Program-made: the position numbers and the translations under genes
In this document: piece by piece, positions 1-9,820 of the stretch
Layout: each line of letters begins with the position of its first letter
Position numbering within the stretch: the first letter of the stretch is position 1
Notes under the pieces: generated by a model
Told to the model about the DNA's origin: nothing
Seen by the model: the letters and a program-made list of their open reading frames with translations, nothing else
Databases searched by the model: none
Assembly (NCBI RefSeq): GCF_008080435.1
Contig: NZ_VRKN01000006.1
Span: 62,001-126,000 of the forward strand
DNA length: 64,000 bases
DNA from: Enterobacter asburiae
GTDB taxonomy: Bacteria; Pseudomonadota; Gammaproteobacteria; Enterobacterales; Enterobacteriaceae
Direction: 5' to 3'

Positions 1-2346
1 CTCTTTCTGCACTTCACGGTAGCTTCCCGCCCAGAACGCCCCCAAATCTCGGGTGATTTGTAATGGACGATGCGCAGGCGATAGCAGCGCAAGCACTAAC
101 GGCACACGCCCTTCAGCAATGGACGGCGTGATTGCCTCACCAAACATCTCCTGCATCCGAACCGCCAGCGCCGGCGGATTATCCTCATGATAACGGATGG
201 CAATCCGGCTTCCGGTCGGCACAGTGTAATGCCCTGGCAGTTCACTATCCAGACGTTGACGTAATGACCAGTCCAGTAAATTCTGTAACGCTGTCTTAAC
301 ATCAAGCGCCTTAAGGGCTCGCAGGGAGTGCACGCCGCTCATTTGCGGCAGCAGCCACTGCTCAAGCGTATCAAGCAGCGTCTCATCATCCACCGCGGGC
401 CAGCCATATTCCGGTAGCCACTTCGCGGCGCAGTGCAGACGAATGCGGTATTGCTCAGCTTCCGGCGTCCAGTTCAGGGCGCTCAGCCCTTTTTCCCGAA
501 TACCGTTCAGCATGGCCTGGTGTAACTCTTCTTCAGAGGGTTTCGCCAGCGGTTTCGTCCCGAGCGTCAGTTTGCCAATCTGGCTGCGCCGAAACGCCTT
601 CAGCGTGCCCTGGGCGTCATCCCACTCCACGATGTCCGATTGGTGAAGCAGCTGCGGACAGGTACGCGTCAGGGCGTCAATCTCTACGGCAATCGCCTGC
701 AGGATACGCGCATCCGGGGAGTGACTGCCCTGCAGCAGCAGCGGCGCGATCAACCATTCATGTCGCGTCAGCGCATCATCGCTGTCCAGCATCGCCCCCA
801 TGCCGTTTGCCAGCTGGTAGCGACCGTCCAGCCCGCGCCGACGGGCAATCCGGTCCGGGAAGGCCTGTGCCAGCAGGAAGGCAATTTTATCGCTGCCAGG
901 CGATCCCCCCCGGCTATTCAGGCGTTTGCACAACTGCTGAGCCCGCTGCTGCCAGTTCCCCTGATTGCGCGAAAACGCCTGCCCCAGATCGCTACTGCCA
1001 CCGCGAGGCGGCTCCTCAAGAATAGCCGCCAGTTTTGCCGCCGTGGCAATTTCATCTTCCCCTTGCGCGGCCACCAGCATCGCGGCCAGACGCGGGTCGT
1101 TGCCCAGCGCCGCCATTTTCTGGCCACGCGCCGTCAGACGCTCGCCTTCCAGTGCGCCAAGCTGGGTCAGCAGAGTGCGCGCAGCGGTGAGGTTGACGAC
1201 AGGCGGAGGATTAAGCCAGGTGAGCTGCTCAGGGTCCGGACAGCCCCACTGCAGTAGATCCATCACCAGACCAGACAAATCACTTTGTAAAATTTCCGGC
1301 GCGCTTTGCTGTGCAGCGCGTTCAGCCTGCTCCGCGCTGGTCAAATGCAGGCAAATACCCGGCTCAAGACGCCCCGCACGGCCCGCGCGCTGCACCATCG
1401 AGGCCTGGCTAATGCGTTGCGTCAGGAGTTTAGTCAGCCCGGTACGCGGGTCAAAGCTTGCCACCCTCTCCTGCGCGCTATCCACCACCAGGCGAATACC
1501 TTCGATGGTCAAACTGGTTTCCGCAATGTTGGTTGCCAGCACCACCTTGCGCTGCCCCACCGGGGCCGGAAGAATGGCTTTACGCTGATCCTGTAGCGAC
1601 AACGCGCCGTAGAGCGGGCAAAGCAGCACATCAGCGCCTGTGCGCGTAGAAAGCTGCTCCTGCACGCGCTGGATTTCACCGACACCTGGCAAAAACAACA
1701 GCAGGGAACCGGCTTCCTGGCGCAGCAACTCAGCGGTGGCAATGGCGACGGCCTCGTCAAAACGCTGATGGGAGGGAAGCGGTTGATAGCGGCGTTCAAC
1801 CGGGAACGCCCGCCCTTCTGAGCTGATGACCGGTGCATCGGGTAATGTCTGTCGTAGCCGCTCGTTGTCCAGCGTGGCCGACATAATAAGCAGCCGGAGA
1901 TCGTCGCGCAGTCCCTGTTGCACATCCAGCAACAGCGCAAGGGCCAGATCCGCCTGCAGGCTGCGTTCGTGAAATTCATCCAGGATCACCAGCCCGACGC
2001 CGGTCAGCTCCGGATCGTTTTGCAGCATGCGGGTGAGAATACCCTCAGTGACCACTTCAAGACGCGTGGTCGGGCCAACGCAGGTCTCAGCACGCATCCT
2101 GTAACCTACCGTTTCGCCCGGTTTTTCATTCAGCAGTTCCGCCAGTCGCTGCGCCACGTTGCGCGCGGCCAGCCTGCGCGGCTCCAGCAGGATAATTTTC
2201 CCGCTGATATTTCCGTCTTTCAGAATCTGCAGTGGCAGCCAGGTCGACTTGCCTGCACCCGTAGGGGCATTCAGCAAAACCTGCGGGGCATGGTGTAAGG
2301 CAGCGAGAAGCTCAGGAAGAATGACGGCGACCGGCAATGAGGACAC
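1..2346 (-). CDS. hrpB: ATP-dependent RNA helicase HrpB (3' end outside window)
   Basis: DEAH-box helicase of the HrpA/HrpB family; its cellular role in enterics is poorly defined. The first 782 codons are present and the reading frame is consistent at the start, in the middle (QRAGRAGR motif near 1395) and at base 1. About 27 C-terminal residues are expected beyond the edge, judged against the 809-residue E. coli protein. Visible motifs are Walker A APTGAGKST close to the N-terminus and DEFHERS for the DEAH position. The start is a GTG at 2346 giving MSSLPVA, with GGAG seven bases upstream; no ATG fits as well. It is divergent from thpR with 73 bp between the starts. Confidence 0.93.
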   Translation of the reverse strand, partial: MSSLPVAVILPELLAALHHAPQVLLNAPTGAGKSTWLPLQILKDGNISGKIILLEPRRLAARNVAQRLAELLNEKPGETVGYRMRAETCVGPTTRLEVVTEGILTRMLQNDPELTGVGLVILDEFHERSLQADLALALLLDVQQGLRDDLRLLIMSATLDNERLRQTLPDAPVISSEGRAFPVERRYQPLPSHQRFDEAVAIATAELLRQEAGSLLLFLPGVGEIQRVQEQLSTRTGADVLLCPLYGALSLQDQRKAILPAPVGQRKVVLATNIAETSLTIEGIRLVVDSAQERVASFDPRTGLTKLLTQRISQASMVQRAGRAGRLEPGICLHLTSAEQAERAAQQSAPEILQSDLSGLVMDLLQWGCPDPEQLTWLNPPPVVNLTAARTLLTQLGALEGERLTARGQKMAALGNDPRLAAMLVAAQGEDEIATAAKLAAILEEPPRGGSSDLGQAFSRNQGNWQQRAQQLCKRLNSRGGSPGSDKIAFLLAQAFPDRIARRRGLDGRYQLANGMGAMLDSDDALTRHEWLIAPLLLQGSHSPDARILQAIAVEIDALTRTCPQLLHQSDIVEWDDAQGTLKAFRRSQIGKLTLGTKPLAKPSEEELHQAMLNGIREKGLSALNWTPEAEQYRIRLHCAAKWLPEYGWPAVDDETLLDTLEQWLLPQMSGVHSLRALKALDVKTALQNLLDWSLRQRLDSELPGHYTVPTGSRIAIRYHEDNPPALAVRMQEMFGEAITPSIAEGRVPLVLALLSPAHRPLQITRDLGAFWAGSYREVQKE

Positions 2347-2419
2347 TAACAGCTCCAGAGGGTTAACATTAGTCGGCGTACATTGTAGCATCGGCGCATA
2401 TCATTACCGAGTCCTCCGT

Positions 2420-2974
2420 ATGCCTGAGTCGAAACGGCTGTTTTTTGCCATTGAATTACCCACCACGATACAGCGTCAAATTGTTCGCTGGCGCGCCGAT
2501 CGCTTCCCGCCGGAAGCTGGCCGCCCCGTTGCGGCAGCCAACCTGCACCTGACGCTGGCCTTTTTGGGCGACGTCAGTGCCGAAAAACAGCGGGCGTTAG
2601 CCGCAATGGCCGGACGTATCGCCCAGCCAGAATTTACGCTGCACCTCGACGACGCGGGTCAGTGGCTGCGTTCGCGCGTGGTCTGGCTGGGAACGCGCCA
2701 GCCGCCGCGCGGATTATTACAGCTGGCGAATATGCTGCGCGCGCAGGCGGCGCGCAGCGGCTGTTATCAGAGCCCGCAGCCGTTTCATCCCCATATCACG
2801 CTGCTGCGCGATGCCGGTCAGGCCGTTGCCATCCCGCCGCCGGGTTTTCACTGGGCCTTTCCGGTCAACGGATTCGCGCTTTACGAATCCGTCTTTGCAC
2901 AGGGACGCACCCGCTATACGCCGCTACAGCGCTGGACGCTGGGCAACACCGAAAGGAATTCTGATGAAGTTTAG
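2420..2974 (+). CDS. thpR: RNA 2',3'-cyclic phosphodiesterase (2'-5' RNA ligase family)
   Basis: LigT/ThpR family enzyme that opens 2',3'-cyclic phosphates and can reversibly join 2'-5' RNA ends. The 184-residue product has the two HxT motifs of the 2H phosphoesterase fold: HLTLAFLG in the N-terminal half and HPHITLLRD in the C-terminal half. The ATG at 2420 gives [14 protein letters not shown], which matches the E. coli N-terminus I recall. The last 11 bases overlap the start of sfsA, so the two are probably co-translated. The gene is divergent from hrpB. Confidence 0.93.
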   Translation: MPESKRLFFAIELPTTIQRQIVRWRADRFPPEAGRPVAAANLHLTLAFLGDVSAEKQRALAAMAGRIAQPEFTLHLDDAGQWLRSRVVWLGTRQPPRGLLQLANMLRAQAARSGCYQSPQPFHPHITLLRDAGQAVAIPPPGFHWAFPVNGFALYESVFAQGRTRYTPLQRWTLGNTERNSDEV

Positions 2975-3668
2975 TCCTCCCCTGCAGCACGCTACGCTTA
3001 TCCAACGCTACAAACGCTTCCTCGCCGACGTGATCACCCCCGAAGGAGAACAGCTCACCCTGCACTGCCCCAATACCGGCGCCATGACGGGCTGCGCGAC
3101 GCCAGGTGACACCGTCTGGTATTCCACATCAGAAAATACGAAACGCAAATATCCCCACACATGGGAAATGACCGAGACGCAAAATGGGGCATTTATTTGC
3201 GTTAACACCCTGCGTGCAAATCAGCTGGTTAAGGAAGCGCTGACCAACGGCACCCTTCCCGAGCTTGTCGGTTACGGTACGCATAAAAGCGAAGTGAAGT
3301 ATGGCGATGAAGGCAGCAGAATTGACTTCATGTTACAGGCGGAAGACCGGCCTGAGTGCTATATTGAAGTGAAATCAGTGACGTTAGCGGAACAGGAAAA
3401 TGGCTTCTTTCCGGATGCGGTAACGCTACGTGGCCAGAAGCATCTGCGAGAGCTAATGAGTGTTGCGGCGGCGGGCAAACGCGCCGTATTGCTGTTTGCA
3501 GTGTTGCATTCAGCCATTGAACGTTTCTCCCCTGCCCGCCATATTGATCCTAAATACGCGCAATTGTTGAATGAGGCACAAAAGCAGGGGGTGGAGGTTT
3601 TCGCTTATAAAGCGGAACTTTCTGCCGATAATATGACTCTGAGATCCTCTCTTCCCATTGTCTTATAA
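2964..3668 (+). CDS. sfsA: Sugar fermentation stimulation protein SfsA, nuclease-like
   Basis: SfsA was found in E. coli as a factor that stimulates maltose use when overproduced; the fold is related to restriction-type nucleases and it may bind DNA or RNA. At 234 residues it has exactly the usual length. Conserved stretches include the N-terminal [26 protein letters not shown] and [10 protein letters not shown], the last two carrying the acidic and lysine residues of a PD-(D/E)xK-like site. The ATG at 2964 is preceded by GAAAGGAA and lies inside the end of thpR. Confidence 0.93.
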   Translation: MKFSPPLQHATLIQRYKRFLADVITPEGEQLTLHCPNTGAMTGCATPGDTVWYSTSENTKRKYPHTWEMTETQNGAFICVNTLRANQLVKEALTNGTLPELVGYGTHKSEVKYGDEGSRIDFMLQAEDRPECYIEVKSVTLAEQENGFFPDAVTLRGQKHLRELMSVAAAGKRAVLLFAVLHSAIERFSPARHIDPKYAQLLNEAQKQGVEVFAYKAELSADNMTLRSSLPIVL

Positions 3669-3844
3669 GGGATTAGACGATTGACGAATAAGTGTTCTGG
3701 CCGCGTGCGCAAATACGCTTTTCCTCACAGGCTTGTCAAGTGTTACGTTTAGATAATTGCCATCCGGAAAAGCATCTGCTATTTATAGCGACCTGATTTT
3801 TCCCCCAACACGGGGATCGATAGTGCGTGTTAAGGAGAAGCAAC

Positions 3845-4300
3845 ATGCAAGAAGGGCAAAACCGTAAAACATCGTCCCTGAGTATTCTCGCCATCGCTGG
3901 GGTGGAGCCGTATCAAGAGAAGCCGGGCGAAGAGTATATGAACGAAGCCCAGCTGTCGCACTTCAAGCGTATTCTTGAAGCATGGCGTAATCAACTCAGG
4001 GATGAAGTCGATCGCACCGTTACTCATATGCAGGATGAAGCTGCTAACTTCCCGGATCCGGTAGACCGTGCCGCTCAGGAAGAAGAGTTCAGCCTCGAAC
4101 TGCGTAACCGTGACCGCGAACGCAAACTGATCAAAAAGATCGAGAAAACGCTGAAAAAAGTCGAAGACGAAGATTTTGGCTACTGCGAATCCTGCGGTGT
4201 TGAAATCGGTATTCGTCGCCTGGAAGCGCGTCCAACTGCCGATCTGTGCATCGACTGTAAAACGCTGGCTGAAATCCGCGAAAAACAGATGGCCGGTTAA
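3845..4300 (+). CDS. dksA: RNA polymerase-binding transcription factor DksA
   Basis: DksA enters the secondary channel of RNA polymerase and with ppGpp represses rRNA promoters and activates amino acid biosynthesis promoters. The product is 151 residues, the standard length. It has an N-terminal part, a long coiled coil with the [11 protein letters not shown] tip carrying two key aspartates, and a C4 zinc finger, CESC followed by CIDC. The ATG at 3845 follows AAGGAG at short spacing; an in-frame start 18 bases upstream lacks this site. The 176 bp upstream from sfsA leave room for its own promoter, as in E. coli. Confidence 0.97.
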   Translation: MQEGQNRKTSSLSILAIAGVEPYQEKPGEEYMNEAQLSHFKRILEAWRNQLRDEVDRTVTHMQDEAANFPDPVDRAAQEEEFSLELRNRDRERKLIKKIEKTLKKVEDEDFGYCESCGVEIGIRRLEARPTADLCIDCKTLAEIREKQMAG

Positions 4301-4324
4301 TACCAGCGCTGTTTACACACTCCA

Positions 4325-4347
4325 AAGGCGGGAGTCTCTCCCGCCTT
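4325..4347 (+). terminator. Hairpin between dksA and gluQ
   Basis: A perfect 10-bp inverted repeat (AAGGCGGGAG and its complement) with a 3-base loop ends 12 bases before the gluQ start; the following tract is only TTGTTACTG. In E. coli a terminator at this spot is reported to limit read-through from dksA into gluQ. Position and structure fit that role here. Confidence 0.75.
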
Positions 4348-4359
4348 GTTACTGTTGAT

Positions 4360-5250
4360 ATGTCTGAATCACACTATATTGGGCGCTTCGCGCCATCTCC
4401 TTCCGGTGAATTACACTTCGGCTCATTAATTGCCGCGCTCGGCAGCTACCTGCAGGCTCGCGCCCGTCTGGGAAAATGGCTCGTACGCATTGAAGATATT
4501 GACCCTCCGCGTGAAGTTCCCGGTGCTGCAGACACCATTCTGCGTCAGCTGGAACATTATGGTCTTCACTGGGATGACGAGGTTCTCTGGCAGTCAAAAC
4601 GTCACGAGGCTTATCGGGAACGTCTGGCCTGGCTTCGCGAACGGGGGCTTTCCTATAACTGCACCTGCACCCGCGCGCGTATCCAGAGCGTAGGGGGCGT
4701 CTATGACGGGCACTGCCGCACGCTCAACCATCCCCCGGAAAATGCCGCCGTGCGTATACGGCAGCGTTCCCCGGTGACGTGCTTTAACGATCTCCTCTCC
4801 GGTGAAATTCATGCCGATGAACGTCTGGCATGTGAAGATTTTATTATTCACCGCCGTGATGGTCTGTTTGCTTATAACCTGGCCGTGGTCGTCGACGATC
4901 ATTTTCAGGGCGTGACGGAAATTGTGCGCGGGGCAGACCTGGTCGAACCGACCGTACGGCAAATATCGCTTTATCATCAGTTTGGCTGGACGGCGCCGGA
5001 TTACATCCATCTGCCGCTGGCGGTCAATGCGCAGGGCTTTAAGCTCTCCAAGCAGAACCACGCCCCGGCCCTGCCAGACGGCGATCCACGTCCTGTTTTG
5101 ATCGACGCGCTGCGATTTCTCAACCAGAATGTAATCAACGAATGGCGGGATCTGCGAATTGACGAACTGCTGAAAATAGCCATTGCCAACTGGACGCTCA
5201 CGGCAGTGCCAAAAATCCAGCATTCTCAAATGCGTTGCGCTGAGCTATGA
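4360..5250 (+). CDS. gluQ: Glutamyl-queuosine tRNA(Asp) synthetase
   Basis: Paralogue of glutamyl-tRNA synthetase without the anticodon-binding domain. It activates glutamate and attaches it to queuosine in the anticodon of tRNA(Asp). The HIGH-like signature is in [12 protein letters not shown] near residue 11, the zinc-site cysteines are in YNCTCTRAR, and the KMSKS-like loop is KLSKQNH. The ATG at 4360 has a poor ribosome site and lies just after the dksA terminator hairpin, so expression probably depends on read-through. The 296-residue product is shorter than the 308 residues of E. coli, and its last dozen residues (after TAVPK) look unlike the family; a second frame there reads NPAFSNALR. 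Confidence 0.92.
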   Translation: MSESHYIGRFAPSPSGELHFGSLIAALGSYLQARARLGKWLVRIEDIDPPREVPGAADTILRQLEHYGLHWDDEVLWQSKRHEAYRERLAWLRERGLSYNCTCTRARIQSVGGVYDGHCRTLNHPPENAAVRIRQRSPVTCFNDLLSGEIHADERLACEDFIIHRRDGLFAYNLAVVVDDHFQGVTEIVRGADLVEPTVRQISLYHQFGWTAPDYIHLPLAVNAQGFKLSKQNHAPALPDGDPRPVLIDALRFLNQNVINEWRDLRIDELLKIAIANWTLTAVPKIQHSQMRCAEL

Positions 5251-5292
5251 TTAGCCGCTTTTTTCATAACAAAACACACTACGAGGTGTACC

Positions 5293-6690
5293 ATTTTTAC
5301 CCGAGTCGCTAATTTTTGCCGTAAAGTGCTAAGCCGCGAAGAGAGCATGGCGAACGATGCTATTGCACAGCCACACATGTCGGTTATTCCGCGTGAGCAG
5401 CACACTATTTCCCGCAAAGATATCAGTGAAAATGCCCTCAAGGTGCTCTATCGTCTGAATAAAGCGGGCTACGAGGCCTATCTCGTGGGCGGTGGAGTGC
5501 GTGATTTACTGCTGGGCAAAAAACCAAAAGATTTCGACGTGACGACCAGCGCCACGCCTGAGCAGGTGCGCAAATTATTCCGTAACTGCCGTCTCGTTGG
5601 CCGCCGTTTCCGTCTGGCTCACGTGATGTTTGGACCGGAGATTATCGAAGTGGCGACCTTCCGCGGTCACCACGAAGCGGGCGCATCCGATCGCACCACG
5701 TCACAGCGCGGCCAGAACGGTATGCTGCTGCGCGACAATATCTTCGGCTCTATCGAAGAAGATGCCCAGCGCCGCGACTTCACCATCAACAGCCTTTATT
5801 ACAGCGTGGCGGATTTCACCGTGCGCGATTACGTCGGCGGCATGCAGGACCTGAAAGAAGGTCTGATCCGTCTGATTGGCACGCCGGAAACGCGCTATCG
5901 TGAAGATCCCGTGCGTATGCTGCGCGCCGTGCGTTTCGCCGCAAAATTGAATATGCGCATCAGCCCGGAAACGGCAGAGCCTATTCCGCGTCTGGCGACG
6001 CTGATTAACGACGTGCCGCCTGCCCGTCTGTTTGAAGAGGCGCTGAAGCTGCTGCAGGCCGGCCACGGCTTTGAAACCTACAATCTGCTGCGCGAATACA
6101 ACCTGTTCCAGCCGCTGTTCCCGACAATTACCCGCTACTTCACCGAAAGCGGCGACAGCCCAATGGAGCGGATGATTGCGCAGGTACTGAAAAATACCGA
6201 TACCCGTATTCGCAACGACATGCGCGTAAATCCGGCCTTCCTGTTTGCGGCGATGTTCTGGTATCCGCTGCTGGAAACGGCCCAGCGCATTACCCAGGAG
6301 AGCGGGCTCGCCTATTATGATGCCTTCGCGCTGGCCGCAAACGACGTGCTGGACGAAGGGTGCCGTACGCTCGCTATTCCAAAACGTATTACCACCCTGG
6401 TGCGCGATATCTGGCAGCTTCAGCTGCGCATGTCCCGTCGTCAGGGCAAACGCGCCTGGAAGCTGATGGAGCATCCAAAATTCCGCGCCGCCTTCGATCT
6501 GCTCTCGCTGCGTGCTGAAATTGAAAGAAATCAGGAACTGCAGCGCCTGACGCAGTGGTGGGCTGAATTCCAGGTCTCCGCCCCGCCGGAGCAGAAAGAT
6601 ATGCTTACCGGGCTGGATGAAGAGCCGGAACCGCGTCGCCGTCATCGTCGTCCGCGCAAACGCGCGCCGCGTCGTGAAGGGACAGCATGA
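5293..6690 (+). CDS. pcnB: Poly(A) polymerase I, AUU start
   Basis: Adds poly(A) tails to RNA 3' ends and so promotes decay; in E. coli it also sets ColE1-type plasmid copy number through RNA I. The nucleotidyltransferase core is visible as [10 protein letters not shown] with DFDVTT (catalytic aspartates), and the C-terminus is a basic tail rich in RRR and PRKRAPRR. The E. coli gene starts at a rare AUU codon. Here the same reading begins at ATT 5293 with [15 protein letters not shown], preceded by GAGGTG. That gives 465 residues, exactly the E. coli length. The first conventional alternative, GTG at 5326, would remove 11 conserved residues. Overlaps folK by 4 bp. Confidence 0.93.
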   Translation: MFTRVANFCRKVLSREESMANDAIAQPHMSVIPREQHTISRKDISENALKVLYRLNKAGYEAYLVGGGVRDLLLGKKPKDFDVTTSATPEQVRKLFRNCRLVGRRFRLAHVMFGPEIIEVATFRGHHEAGASDRTTSQRGQNGMLLRDNIFGSIEEDAQRRDFTINSLYYSVADFTVRDYVGGMQDLKEGLIRLIGTPETRYREDPVRMLRAVRFAAKLNMRISPETAEPIPRLATLINDVPPARLFEEALKLLQAGHGFETYNLLREYNLFQPLFPTITRYFTESGDSPMERMIAQVLKNTDTRIRNDMRVNPAFLFAAMFWYPLLETAQRITQESGLAYYDAFALAANDVLDEGCRTLAIPKRITTLVRDIWQLQLRMSRRQGKRAWKLMEHPKFRAAFDLLSLRAEIERNQELQRLTQWWAEFQVSAPPEQKDMLTGLDEEPEPRRRHRRPRKRAPRREGTA

Positions 6691-7166
6691 CCCTCGCGTA
6701 TATCGCCATTGGCAGTAATTTAGCCTCTCCGCTGGAGCAGGTTAATGCTGCCGTACAGGCACTTGGGGAGATTCCGCAAAGCAAGATCGTGGCGGTCTCC
6801 TCTTTCTACCGCACCCCGCCGCTGGGGCCTCAGGATCAGCCTGATTATCTCAATGCTGCCGTGGTGCTTGATACCTCTCTTAATGCCGAAACGCTGCTGG
6901 ACAATACCCAGCGCATCGAGCTGCAGCAGGGCCGCGTACGCAAAGCCGAGCGCTGGGGACCGCGCACGCTGGACCTCGACATTATGCTGTTTGGTCACGA
7001 GACCATTAATACTGAACGTCTCGCCGTTCCGCATTACGACATGAAAAATCGCGGGTTTATGCTCTGGCCGCTCTTTGAAGTCGCCCCCGATCTCATCTTC
7101 CCGGATGGCATCCCACTCAAGTCCATTCTGGACAGACTCAACGCGGAAAGACCCGCCCGCTGGTGA
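6687..7166 (+). CDS. folK: Hydroxymethyldihydropterin pyrophosphokinase
   Basis: Transfers pyrophosphate from ATP to 6-hydroxymethyl-7,8-dihydropterin in folate synthesis. The 159-residue product is standard length and shows the HPPK signature [15 protein letters not shown] with the two magnesium-binding aspartates, plus IAIGSNL at the N-terminus. The ATG overlaps the pcnB stop (ATGA), so translation is probably coupled to pcnB. In E. coli K-12 the yad fimbrial genes lie between folK and panB; here panB follows after 123 bp. Confidence 0.96.
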   Translation: MTLAYIAIGSNLASPLEQVNAAVQALGEIPQSKIVAVSSFYRTPPLGPQDQPDYLNAAVVLDTSLNAETLLDNTQRIELQQGRVRKAERWGPRTLDLDIMLFGHETINTERLAVPHYDMKNRGFMLWPLFEVAPDLIFPDGIPLKSILDRLNAERPARW

Positions 7167-7179
7167 TCCGGTTCCCCTG

Positions 7180-7212
7180 CCGATTAGCCTCAAAATAATT
7201 GTGCCTAATCGG
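7180..7212. promoter_or_regulatory. Inverted repeat upstream of panB
   Basis: CCGATTAG and its exact complement CTAATCGG flank a 17-base AT-rich spacer, 78 bp before panB. The arms are too far apart and the tract too poor in T for a good terminator, so a dimeric regulator site is one reading and an mRNA leader hairpin another. No protein is assigned. Confidence 0.4.
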
Positions 7213-7289
7213 TTACCTAAAATCATTGTTCCCTCGAATGTTACTGTTAGAATGCGCAAAGATTCGCTTTTGGGCTATCAGGAAACAGT

Positions 7290-8081
7290 ATGAAACCAAC
7301 CACCATCTCCTTACTGCAGAAATGCAAACAGGAAAAAAAACGCTTCGCCACCATCACCGCGTATGACTACAGCTTCGCCAAACTCTTTGCCGAAGAGGGT
7401 ATCAACGTCATGCTGGTCGGAGATTCGTTAGGGATGACGGTACAAGGACATGATTCCACCCTGCCGGTCACGGTTGAGGATATCGCTTACCATACCCGCG
7501 CCGTACGCCGTGGTGCCCCAGCCTGCCTGCTGCTCTCCGATCTGCCGTTTATGGCCTATGCCACGCCAGAGCAGGCATTCGAAAACGCGGCAGCCGTCAT
7601 GCGCGCCGGGGCCAATATGGTCAAAATCGAAGGCGGTGCCTGGCTTGCGGAGACGGTGAAAATGCTCACCGAACGCGCCGTGCCGGTGTGCGGCCATTTG
7701 GGCCTGACGCCGCAATCCGTCAACATCTTTGGCGGATATAAGGTGCAGGGCCGCGGTGACGCCGCCCAGACGCTGTTTGATGATGCCCTGGCGCTGGAAG
7801 CCGCAGGCGCGCAGCTGCTGGTGCTGGAGTGCGTGCCGGTTGAGCTGGCGAAACGTATCACTGAAGCCCTTTCCATTCCTGTGATTGGTATTGGCGCAGG
7901 CAACGTGACGGATGGTCAGATTCTGGTGATGCACGACGCCTTTGGCATCACCGGCGGGCATATTCCGAAGTTTGCCAAAAATTTCCTCACCGAAGCGGGC
8001 GACATGCGCGCTGCGGTCAGGCAGTATATTGCCGACGTTGAATCCGGTGTTTACCCGGGTGAAGAACACAGTTTCCATTAA
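7290..8081 (+). CDS. panB: 3-methyl-2-oxobutanoate hydroxymethyltransferase
   Basis: First committed step of pantothenate synthesis: methylene-tetrahydrofolate plus 2-ketoisovalerate gives ketopantoate. The 263-residue protein forms the family's TIM barrel. Visible motifs include [15 protein letters not shown] (magnesium-binding aspartate), VKIEGG and VLECVP, which contains the catalytic glutamate, and PVIGIGAG. The start has AGGAAACAGT just before the ATG. panC follows after 11 bp, forming an operon with it. Confidence 0.97.
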   Translation: MKPTTISLLQKCKQEKKRFATITAYDYSFAKLFAEEGINVMLVGDSLGMTVQGHDSTLPVTVEDIAYHTRAVRRGAPACLLLSDLPFMAYATPEQAFENAAAVMRAGANMVKIEGGAWLAETVKMLTERAVPVCGHLGLTPQSVNIFGGYKVQGRGDAAQTLFDDALALEAAGAQLLVLECVPVELAKRITEALSIPVIGIGAGNVTDGQILVMHDAFGITGGHIPKFAKNFLTEAGDMRAAVRQYIADVESGVYPGEEHSFH

Positions 8082-8092
8082 GGAGTCTCGTT

Positions 8093-8944
8093 GTGCTAAT
8101 CATTGAAACCCTGCCGCTGCTTCGCCAGCATATCCGTCGTGCGCGTCAGGAAGGTAAACGTATCGCACTGGTCCCGACCATGGGCAACCTGCATGATGGC
8201 CATATGAAGCTGGTCGATGAAGCAAGAGCGCGTGCAGATATCGTGGTGGTCAGTATCTTCGTTAACCCAATGCAGTTTGACCGCGCCGACGACCTGGCAC
8301 GCTACCCGCGCACCCTGCAGGAAGATTGCGAGAAGCTTAAAAAACGCCATGCAAACATTGTCTTCTCACCCGCTCCGGCGGATGTGTATCCCCATGGCAC
8401 AGAAGATGCAACCTATGTTGATGTCCCGGGCATTTCGACCATGCTGGAAGGCGCAAGCCGTCCGGGTCATTTCCGCGGTGTGTCGACCATCGTCAGCAAG
8501 CTGTTCAACCTGGTGCAGCCAGACGTTGCCTGCTTCGGTGAGAAAGATTTCCAGCAGCTGGCGCTGATCCGCAAAATGGTTGCCGATATGGGCTACGATA
8601 TCGAGATTGTCGGCGTACCGATTGTACGTGCCAAAGACGGTCTGGCCCTCAGCTCCCGTAATGGCTACCTGACTGCTGAGCAGCGCAAAATCGCGCCGGG
8701 CTTAAGCAAGGTCATGAACACCATGGCTGAGCAGCTACTGGCGAAGGAATTGACCGCCGAAGAGATCATCGCCCTCGCCGAACAGGCGCTGAACGATAAA
8801 GGTCTTCGCGCTGACGACGTTCAAATTCGAGATGCCGATACGCTTCTGGAGCTTGCAGAGACCAGCAAACGTGCGGTAATTCTGGTGGCGGCATGGCTCG
8901 GTCAGGCCCGCCTTATCGATAACAAAGTGGTTGAGCTGGTGTAG
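8093..8944 (+). CDS. panC: Pantothenate synthetase
   Basis: Joins pantoate and beta-alanine at the cost of ATP to AMP. The 283-residue product carries the nucleotidyltransferase HxGH motif as [20 protein letters not shown], and the KMSKS-like ALSSRNGYL. The start is GTG at 8093, with AAGGAGTCTC upstream, as in the E. coli gene; the next ATG would cut off the N-terminal strand. It sits 11 bp after panB and 33 bp before panD, so all three pantothenate genes probably share a transcript. In K-12 panD is separated from panC by an insertion-derived gene, which is absent here. Confidence 0.97.
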   Translation: MLIIETLPLLRQHIRRARQEGKRIALVPTMGNLHDGHMKLVDEARARADIVVVSIFVNPMQFDRADDLARYPRTLQEDCEKLKKRHANIVFSPAPADVYPHGTEDATYVDVPGISTMLEGASRPGHFRGVSTIVSKLFNLVQPDVACFGEKDFQQLALIRKMVADMGYDIEIVGVPIVRAKDGLALSSRNGYLTAEQRKIAPGLSKVMNTMAEQLLAKELTAEEIIALAEQALNDKGLRADDVQIRDADTLLELAETSKRAVILVAAWLGQARLIDNKVVELV

Positions 8945-8977
8945 TTTTTTCTACCCGGAAGATGAAAGGTAAACGTA

Positions 8978-9358
8978 ATGATTCGCAAAATGCTGCAAGG
9001 TAAGCTTCACCGTGTGAAAGTCACCCAGGCCGACCTGCACTATGAAGGCTCCTGCGCGATCGATCAGGATTTTCTCGACGCGGCGGGTATTCTCGAAAAT
9101 GAAGCCATTGATATCTGGAACGTGAACAACGGTAAACGCTTCTCAACCTACGCGATTGCTGCCGAACGCGGTTCTAAAATCATCTCCGTCAACGGTGCTG
9201 CCGCACACTGTGCAGACGTGGGTGATATTGTGATCATCGCCAGCTTTGTGATGATGTCTGACGAAGAAGCGCGTCGCTGGCAGCCGAAGGTGGCTTACTT
9301 CGACGGTGATAATGACATGAAACGCACCGCGAAGGCGATTCCGGTTCAGGTTGCCTGA
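8978..9358 (+). CDS. panD: Aspartate 1-decarboxylase proenzyme
   Basis: Makes beta-alanine for pantothenate. The 126-residue pro-protein cleaves itself between Gly24 and Ser25, in YEGSCAID, to generate the pyruvoyl cofactor. Tyr58 in [10 protein letters not shown] and the N72 region VNGAAAH are the other family signatures, and both are present. The start follows AAGGTAAACGTA. A Rho-independent terminator comes 12 bp after the stop, so this ends the panBCD unit. Confidence 0.97.
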   Translation: MIRKMLQGKLHRVKVTQADLHYEGSCAIDQDFLDAAGILENEAIDIWNVNNGKRFSTYAIAAERGSKIISVNGAAAHCADVGDIVIIASFVMMSDEEARRWQPKVAYFDGDNDMKRTAKAIPVQVA

Positions 9359-9370
9359 TAACAAATTCGG

Positions 9371-9400
9371 GGGCTGGTCATAAACAGACAGCCCTTTTTT
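9371..9400 (+). terminator. Rho-independent terminator after panD
   Basis: Stem GGGCTG/CAGCCC with a 12-base loop is followed directly by six T residues. It ends the panBCD transcript and separates it from the fimbrial region. Confidence 0.8.
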
Positions 9401-9820
9401 CCTGCCTGATAGTATGTTCTACAGTTTGCGCTCTCATTCTTTTTTGCCCCATTACTTTTCTTTTTATATTCACAAAGAGAATGCATTCCCGCAAAAAAAC
9501 AGAATAGAAACCGATAATATTTCGAACATCCCCTCGCCTTTCATTGAAATAAAAAATAAATCGCCCATTTACTCATAACAATTAAACGTGTAACAATATT
9601 GCCGAAGATAGCTGTTAAAACAAACACCCCCTGATACCCAATCCGCACAACAGTGTGCAATATATTGTTTTTCAAACAAAAACAGTCAATTTAGTTTTTC
9701 TCAATTCATCTTGAAGCATTAGTGATTATCGATTTAATAAATACAATATTATATTGTGCAAGCTTTATTAATGAGCACCGGTTTTTCTGAATAATTTTTT
9801 TTAATAAATGGATGTTTTAT
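9401..9820 (+). promoter_or_regulatory. AT-rich control region of the fimbrial operon
   Basis: About 420 bp without a convincing gene, markedly richer in A and T than the flanking core genes. It holds a 15-bp palindrome, ACAATATTATATTGT (9743-9757), and a possible promoter with TTGAAG at 9711 and TTAATA at 9734 separated by 17 bp. AT-rich curved DNA before fimbrial operons is typically bound by H-NS. I found no long inverted repeats of the kind that flank the fim phase switch. Confidence 0.5.

Noticed and set aside
9401..9820. Invertible phase-variation element before the fimbrial genes
   Set aside because: No pair of matching inverted repeats at a suitable distance and no recombinase gene nearby.
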